A stretch of 56,893 nt of DNA from Francisellaceae bacterium (lineage in GTDB: Bacteria > Pseudomonadota > Gammaproteobacteria > UBA6186 > Azoamicaceae). The DNA is taken from contig JABJGS010000061.1 of the NCBI GenBank assembly GCA_018703155.1, forward strand, positions 1-56,893, read 5' to 3'. This document shows positions 56,626 through 56,893 of the stretch, piece by piece; positions within the stretch are counted from its first letter, which is position 1; the number at the start of each line of letters is the position of its first letter. Position numbers and translations under genes: made by a program. The notes beneath the pieces were generated by a model that worked only from the letters and a program-made list of their open reading frames with translations, did no database searches and was not told where the DNA came from.

Positions 56626-56679
56626 TATAATATCCTCTATTGGAACCAGCCTCTATACATGAGTGGCTATATGGTTCCA
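56626..56679 (+). promoter_or_regulatory. fadL promoter -10 and leader hairpin
   Basis: TATAAT (56626-56631) is a consensus -10 without a clear -35, suggesting activator dependence. Downstream, TGGAACCAGCC (56641-56651) and GGC...TGGTTCCA (to 56679) form an interrupted stem in the presumed 5' leader, ending 20 nt before the fadL start. Confidence 0.45.
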
Positions 56680-56699
56680 TAATGCAGGAGCAGGGACTT

Positions 56700-56893
56700 A
56701 TGAATAGATATGGAAAAATTTTCGCACTGACTGCTTGTATGGGATTTAGCAATTATGCAATTGCTGCAAGCTTCCAAATACAAGAACAAAATGCAAAAGA
56801 TTTAGGTACCGCTTATGCTGGTGCAGGCTCATTAGGGGAAGATGCTTCTACTAATTTCTACAACCCTGCGGCATTGACGGAAGTAACAGGTTA
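56700..56893 (+). CDS. fadL: FadL-family outer membrane transport protein (5' part)
   Basis: The first 64 codons of a gene running off the right edge. A signal peptide (MNRYGKIFALTACMGFSNYA, cleaved near AIAA) precedes SFQIQEQNAKDLGTAYAGAG and EDASTNFYNPAALT, the conserved N-terminal plug/strand region of FadL/TodX long-chain fatty acid or hydrocarbon channels (compare the E. coli NPA segment). Substrate cannot be assigned from this fragment. Confidence 0.9.
   Translation, partial: MNRYGKIFALTACMGFSNYAIAASFQIQEQNAKDLGTAYAGAGSLGEDASTNFYNPAALTEVTG

Noticed and set aside
1-56893. CRISPR array or integrated prophage
   Set aside because: No regularly spaced direct repeats with unique spacers and no cas, integrase, terminase or capsid genes; the only repeats are coding tandem repeats.

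Overview
The window comes from an AT-rich gammaproteobacterium. The left edge holds the 5' end of a 16S rRNA gene (minus strand) with gammaproteobacterial signature sequence. The housekeeping genes also point that way: EF-P with the Lys34 loop beside its lysyl-ligase EpmA, GlnE, HldE, heptosyltransferases WaaF/WaaC, ErpA, HemJ, DksA, Orn, Psd and FadL. Mixed with them are long or eukaryote-like proteins without housekeeping homologues: ankyrin repeats, a ubiquitin-interacting motif, protease-like folds, a 2.1-kilo-residue helical protein and hydrophobic-hairpin proteins. That mix suggests a host-associated or intracellular lineage of the Legionella/Coxiella type. The exact genus cannot be read from the sequence, and no secretion-system gene lies in the window.

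Layout. 1-330: 16S 5' end, rrn leader and promoter (minus). 791-1566: orphan EF-hand protein with its own terminator. 1.8-5.6 kb: tyrS (minus), an M23 peptidase and anmK (plus). 5.6-6.5 kb: candidate deubiquitinase-like protein with a UIM. 6.7-15.3 kb: mostly housekeeping genes (erpA, hemJ, rubredoxin, RRM protein, hemL, an APH/P-loop kinase fusion, a degenerate sfsA, dksA, FAD oxidoreductase, aldo/keto reductase). 15.6-15.9 kb: wrecked TnpB remnant. 16.0-19.6 kb: two adjacent paralogues with a clan CD-like His/Cys signature. 20-24.1 kb: surface-sugar genes (hldE, manC, glycosyltransferase). 24.5-27.9 kb: accessory cluster with an NTAN1-like N-terminal asparagine amidohydrolase candidate, a gene split by a stop codon and an ankyrin protein. 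28.2-40.9 kb: degenerate GGDEF membrane protein, degS-glnE-nfeD-SPFH operon, zf-CHCC gene, waaF-waaC, orn, cysteine dioxygenase, psd, epmA-efp. 41.4-56.5 kb: second accessory block with a 41-residue-repeat ankyrin protein, umuD remnant, 794-aa unknown, 2121-aa giant, hairpin protein and PilZ-like protein. 56.7 kb: start of fadL, running off the edge.

How the genes fit together. HldE makes ADP-heptose, which WaaC and WaaF add to the LPS inner core; ManC supplies GDP-mannose for a glycosyltransferase such as its 3' neighbour. EpmA modifies EF-P, encoded next to it. The most interesting inference is a set of accessory proteins with chemistry aimed at eukaryotic protein turnover: a CE-clan-like protein carrying a UIM (5569-6543), an NTAN1-like amidase (24562-25539), and two clan CD-like paralogues (16016-19622). 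They are dispersed among core genes rather than forming one operon, as is typical of secreted effectors. All functional calls for the accessory proteins rest on motif reading without database searches.
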